The notes under the pieces: model-generated | What the model was told of the DNA's origin: nothing | Databases searched by the model: none | The model's input: the letters and a program-made list of their open reading frames with translations, nothing else | Source of the DNA: a virus | Direction: 5' to 3' (one strand) | IMG/VR virus record: IMGVR_UViG_3300001450_000441 | Location: 1-20,325 of that record | Length of the DNA: 20,325 nucleotides | Translations under genes and position numbers: made by a program | In this document: positions 18,507-20,325 of the stretch, piece by piece | Numbering within the stretch: position 1 is the stretch's first letter | Layout: every line of letters begins with the position of its first letter

Positions 18507-20325
18507 CTACGTTCTTCTAAAAAAATCTAAGAATTTATTACCTTCTTCTTCTTCTTCTTTTTTATCATCCTCTTTTGGAGGTTCTTGTGGGTACAGTTCA
18601 GCTGTAGTTTCTGCAAAGGTAGGTAGCTTTCCATTTACAAGAGCCATCTGTAACATTTTTTCTCTAATAGCATATGATGTTTCAGCTATTTTTCTATCAA
18701 TGTCTTCTTGGCTGTCACCACCAATCAATCCAAATAAAAATCCTTTGCTAGCATCTGCTTCAATTTGTCCTCTTATAGTATCACCAATAGTATCAACACT
18801 AGGTACTGCTGCTCTTAATGCAGCAAACGATGGAGCACTAGATTTTGAGGCCATGCTTGAATTGTAATCCATCATGTTATTCATCTGAGTCATTCTGTTT
18901 TCAATGTTCTGTTGACCCGGAGTCTTAGATGGTCTGTACTTCAATGGTGTACCTATATAAGCAAGAGCTTCAAAGAATTGTACTGCTCTGTTACTACCGG
19001 GAACACCTGCACCTCCACCCATCCACCATTTTTTATTCTCTGGTGATAGTGGGTTAGTAAGTCTGTCCATTGTAAATCCACCAGTTCCTTCATCGGAAGT
19101 AGTTGTCATTAAACTTGGAACAGCGACTGAACCATTATTAACTGCAGCAGGTTTGCTATTAATATTTGTAGTGTTAACAACAGGTTCATCATCTGATAAC
19201 ACTCCACCTTGTTCTACTTCTGTTGTTGATTCTGTTTCAGCTATTTCTGCTATCTTTTTAACTGTCTCGTTTCCATCTTCTTGACTAACACCATCATTGT
19301 CATTGTCTAATACACCAATCCAATCTAAGAATTTTCCTAGCGTTGTCTCACCAGCCAAAGTTGCTTCAACATACTGGTCATTTTTTTCATCATTGGTCAA
19401 TCGGGTAACTGTATTTTCTAATGCTGGCAATATGTCATCTTCAACATTAATTTCTGTTGGTGTTTTTACCAAAGCTACGTCATTAGAAGTAGGATTATTA
19501 ATCTGAGCATTGTAAACATCCAATTCTGCTTGTTGTTTAGCTGCTTCATTAGCTGCTCTTTGAGCATCCATCTGTGCTTTAACATCTGGGTTTAATCCAT
19601 CAAACATCATTTGTTCTGGACTCTTTGGCCCACCTTCAAAAGGAAGTCCAGCATATGGTTCTAATGCAGGAAACATAGGCTCTCTTTCTTGGCTCATTAA
19701 AGATGGTGTAGGCCTAGCTTCATAGCTAGACATAGCATCTTGCATTAATGAAATTCTGTTTCTTTCTTCTGTAACTTTTTGTTCTCTTTCTTCTGCTTCT
19801 GCTCTAAGTTTAATATTTTCTGGTTTGTTAAATTCTTTTTCAGCTTCTATTCTATTAAGCTGGTCATCTGCCCATTGACGTGGCCCAAGAATGTTATTAC
19901 CATCCATGTCTTTCATTCCCATATAAGGGAAAATAGAATTGTCATACAAAGATTGTCCACCAGCAGCTACCATGTCACCAACTTTAGTTCCTACAGTAGG
20001 TTGCATAAGCTCTCTTTGTTCTTGGTAAGTTCTAGCAAAATCTGCATCACTTAATTGTTTGCCTTGGCTAGAATTAAATTGGCCCGGAGGTACAACTCCA
20101 CTAACACCTTGGTCTACTGCTGCTTTTACTGTAGGCTGATAATTAGGAGCACCTAGTCCCGGAGACCAAAGCTGCTGTGCCAATTGTCCAGAACCAGCTT
20201 GTTGGTCGGCAGCACTAGCAGCAACAGCCCTTGCTTTTTCTTGTTCTAATTCTTGTGCATCTATTTGGTTGTTAGCCCATATACCTTGTTTATAAGAAGA
20301 GTTGTCATTAGTCCATGCATCACCA
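18507..20325 (-). CDS. Virion-associated protein, N-terminus beyond the window (at least 605 residues)
   Basis: The reading frame stays open to the window edge, so the TTG at 20181-20183 is not the start; upstream residues include GDAWTNDNSSYKQGIWANNQ. It is rich in Gln, Asn, Ala and Pro. A charged helical region lies at the motif NRIEAEKEFNKPENI..EEREQKVTEERNRI. A DNDNDGVSQED segment (about 19,290-19,310) resembles a calcium-binding DxDxDG loop. The C-terminus is Glu/Lys-rich (DDKKEEEEEGNKFLDFFRRT). No enzyme motif is recognised. Position directly before the 1099-residue gene suggests a tail or internal virion protein. The stop codon sits within the ribosome-site region of that gene. Confidence 0.7.
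   Translation of the reverse strand, partial: GDAWTNDNSSYKQGIWANNQIDAQELEQEKARAVAASAADQQAGSGQLAQQLWSPGLGAPNYQPTVKAAVDQGVSGVVPPGQFNSSQGKQLSDADFARTYQEQRELMQPTVGTKVGDMVAAGGQSLYDNSIFPYMGMKDMDGNNILGPRQWADDQLNRIEAEKEFNKPENIKLRAEAEEREQKVTEERNRISLMQDAMSSYEARPTPSLMSQEREPMFPALEPYAGLPFEGGPKSPEQMMFDGLNPDVKAQMDAQRAANEAAKQQAELDVYNAQINNPTSNDVALVKTPTEINVEDDILPALENTVTRLTNDEKNDQYVEATLAGETTLGKFLDWIGVLDNDNDGVSQEDGNETVKKIAEIAETESTTEVEQGGVLSDDEPVVNTTNINSKPAAVNNGSVAVPSLMTTTSDEGTGGFTMDRLTNPLSPENKKWWMGGGAGVPGSNRAVQFFEALAYIGTPLKYRPSKTPGQQNIENRMTQMNNMMDYNSSMASKSSAPSFAALRAAVPSVDTIGDTIRGQIEADASKGFLFGLIGGDSQEDIDRKIAETSYAIREKMLQMALVNGKLPTFAETTAELYPQEPPKEDDKKEEEEEGNKFLDFFRRT

Noticed and set aside
18541-18575. TTC-rich microsatellite
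   Set aside because: It is the complement of a Glu/Lys codon run (DDKKEEEEE) in the C-terminus of the virion-type protein, explained by coding.
1-20325. tRNA genes, insertion sequences, integrase and attachment sites
   Set aside because: I looked for cloverleaf-like sequences, transposase or recombinase motifs and paired att repeats and saw none that could be supported.

Overview
The window looks like part of the genome of a strictly lytic tailed phage of a Gram-negative, probably aquatic bacterium. The DNA is AT-rich, genes are packed with ATGA, TAATG and TTGA stop/start overlaps, and AAGGAG-type ribosome binding sites are common. It carries a terminase, a T7-style replication and recombination set (ssDNA-binding protein, primase-helicase, family A DNA polymerase, Cas4-like exonuclease, RusA resolvase), a B12-dependent ribonucleotide reductase and large virion-type proteins. 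I see no integrase, no repressor-like lysogeny gene, no tRNA and, within this window, no phage RNA polymerase. A small lipobox protein fits a Gram-negative host. The phage group is not certain; a podovirus-like marine phage is an inference from gene content.

Layout. (1) 1-1141, minus strand: N-terminal part of the large terminase and the whole small terminase. (2) 1142-1931: a 790-bp gene-free divergent control and origin-like region. It holds minus-strand extended -10 promoters, CTAG-bounded palindromes, a G-rich patch, an array of twelve 11-bp DnaA-box-like iterons between two 22-bp direct repeats, a sigma70-like promoter and a heavily folded leader. (3) 1932-2609: a lone lysine-rich gene of unknown function with its own promoter and terminator. 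(4) 2768-5714: an early-type operon of eleven mostly tiny genes. (5) 5715-5941: a second control region that shares elements with region 2. (6) 5942-14564: ssDNA-binding protein, terminator, primase-helicase, polymerase, exonuclease, ribonucleotide reductase, lipoprotein, membrane protein, DUF3310 protein, RusA, PD-(D/E)XK protein. (7) 14551-20325, minus strand: methyltransferase, 1099-residue virion-type protein and a further virion-type protein that runs off the edge.

How it works together (inference). The minus-strand genes at both ends are probably the start (terS, terL) and the end of one late transcription unit on a circular or circularly permuted map. The plus-strand arm would be the early and replication unit, diverging from region 2 and converging at about 14,560.

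The most notable feature is a regulatory and replication layer that the genes do not explain. A near-identical palindrome, CACGCATTTAAATGCGTG, occurs five times, only in non-coding DNA; three copies lie 17-31 nt before a start codon. Its half-site recurs inside the 11-bp iteron array. Several of these sites lie beside other strong inverted repeats that would fold in the mRNA. Together they suggest one DNA- or RNA-based control system linking origin and operons.
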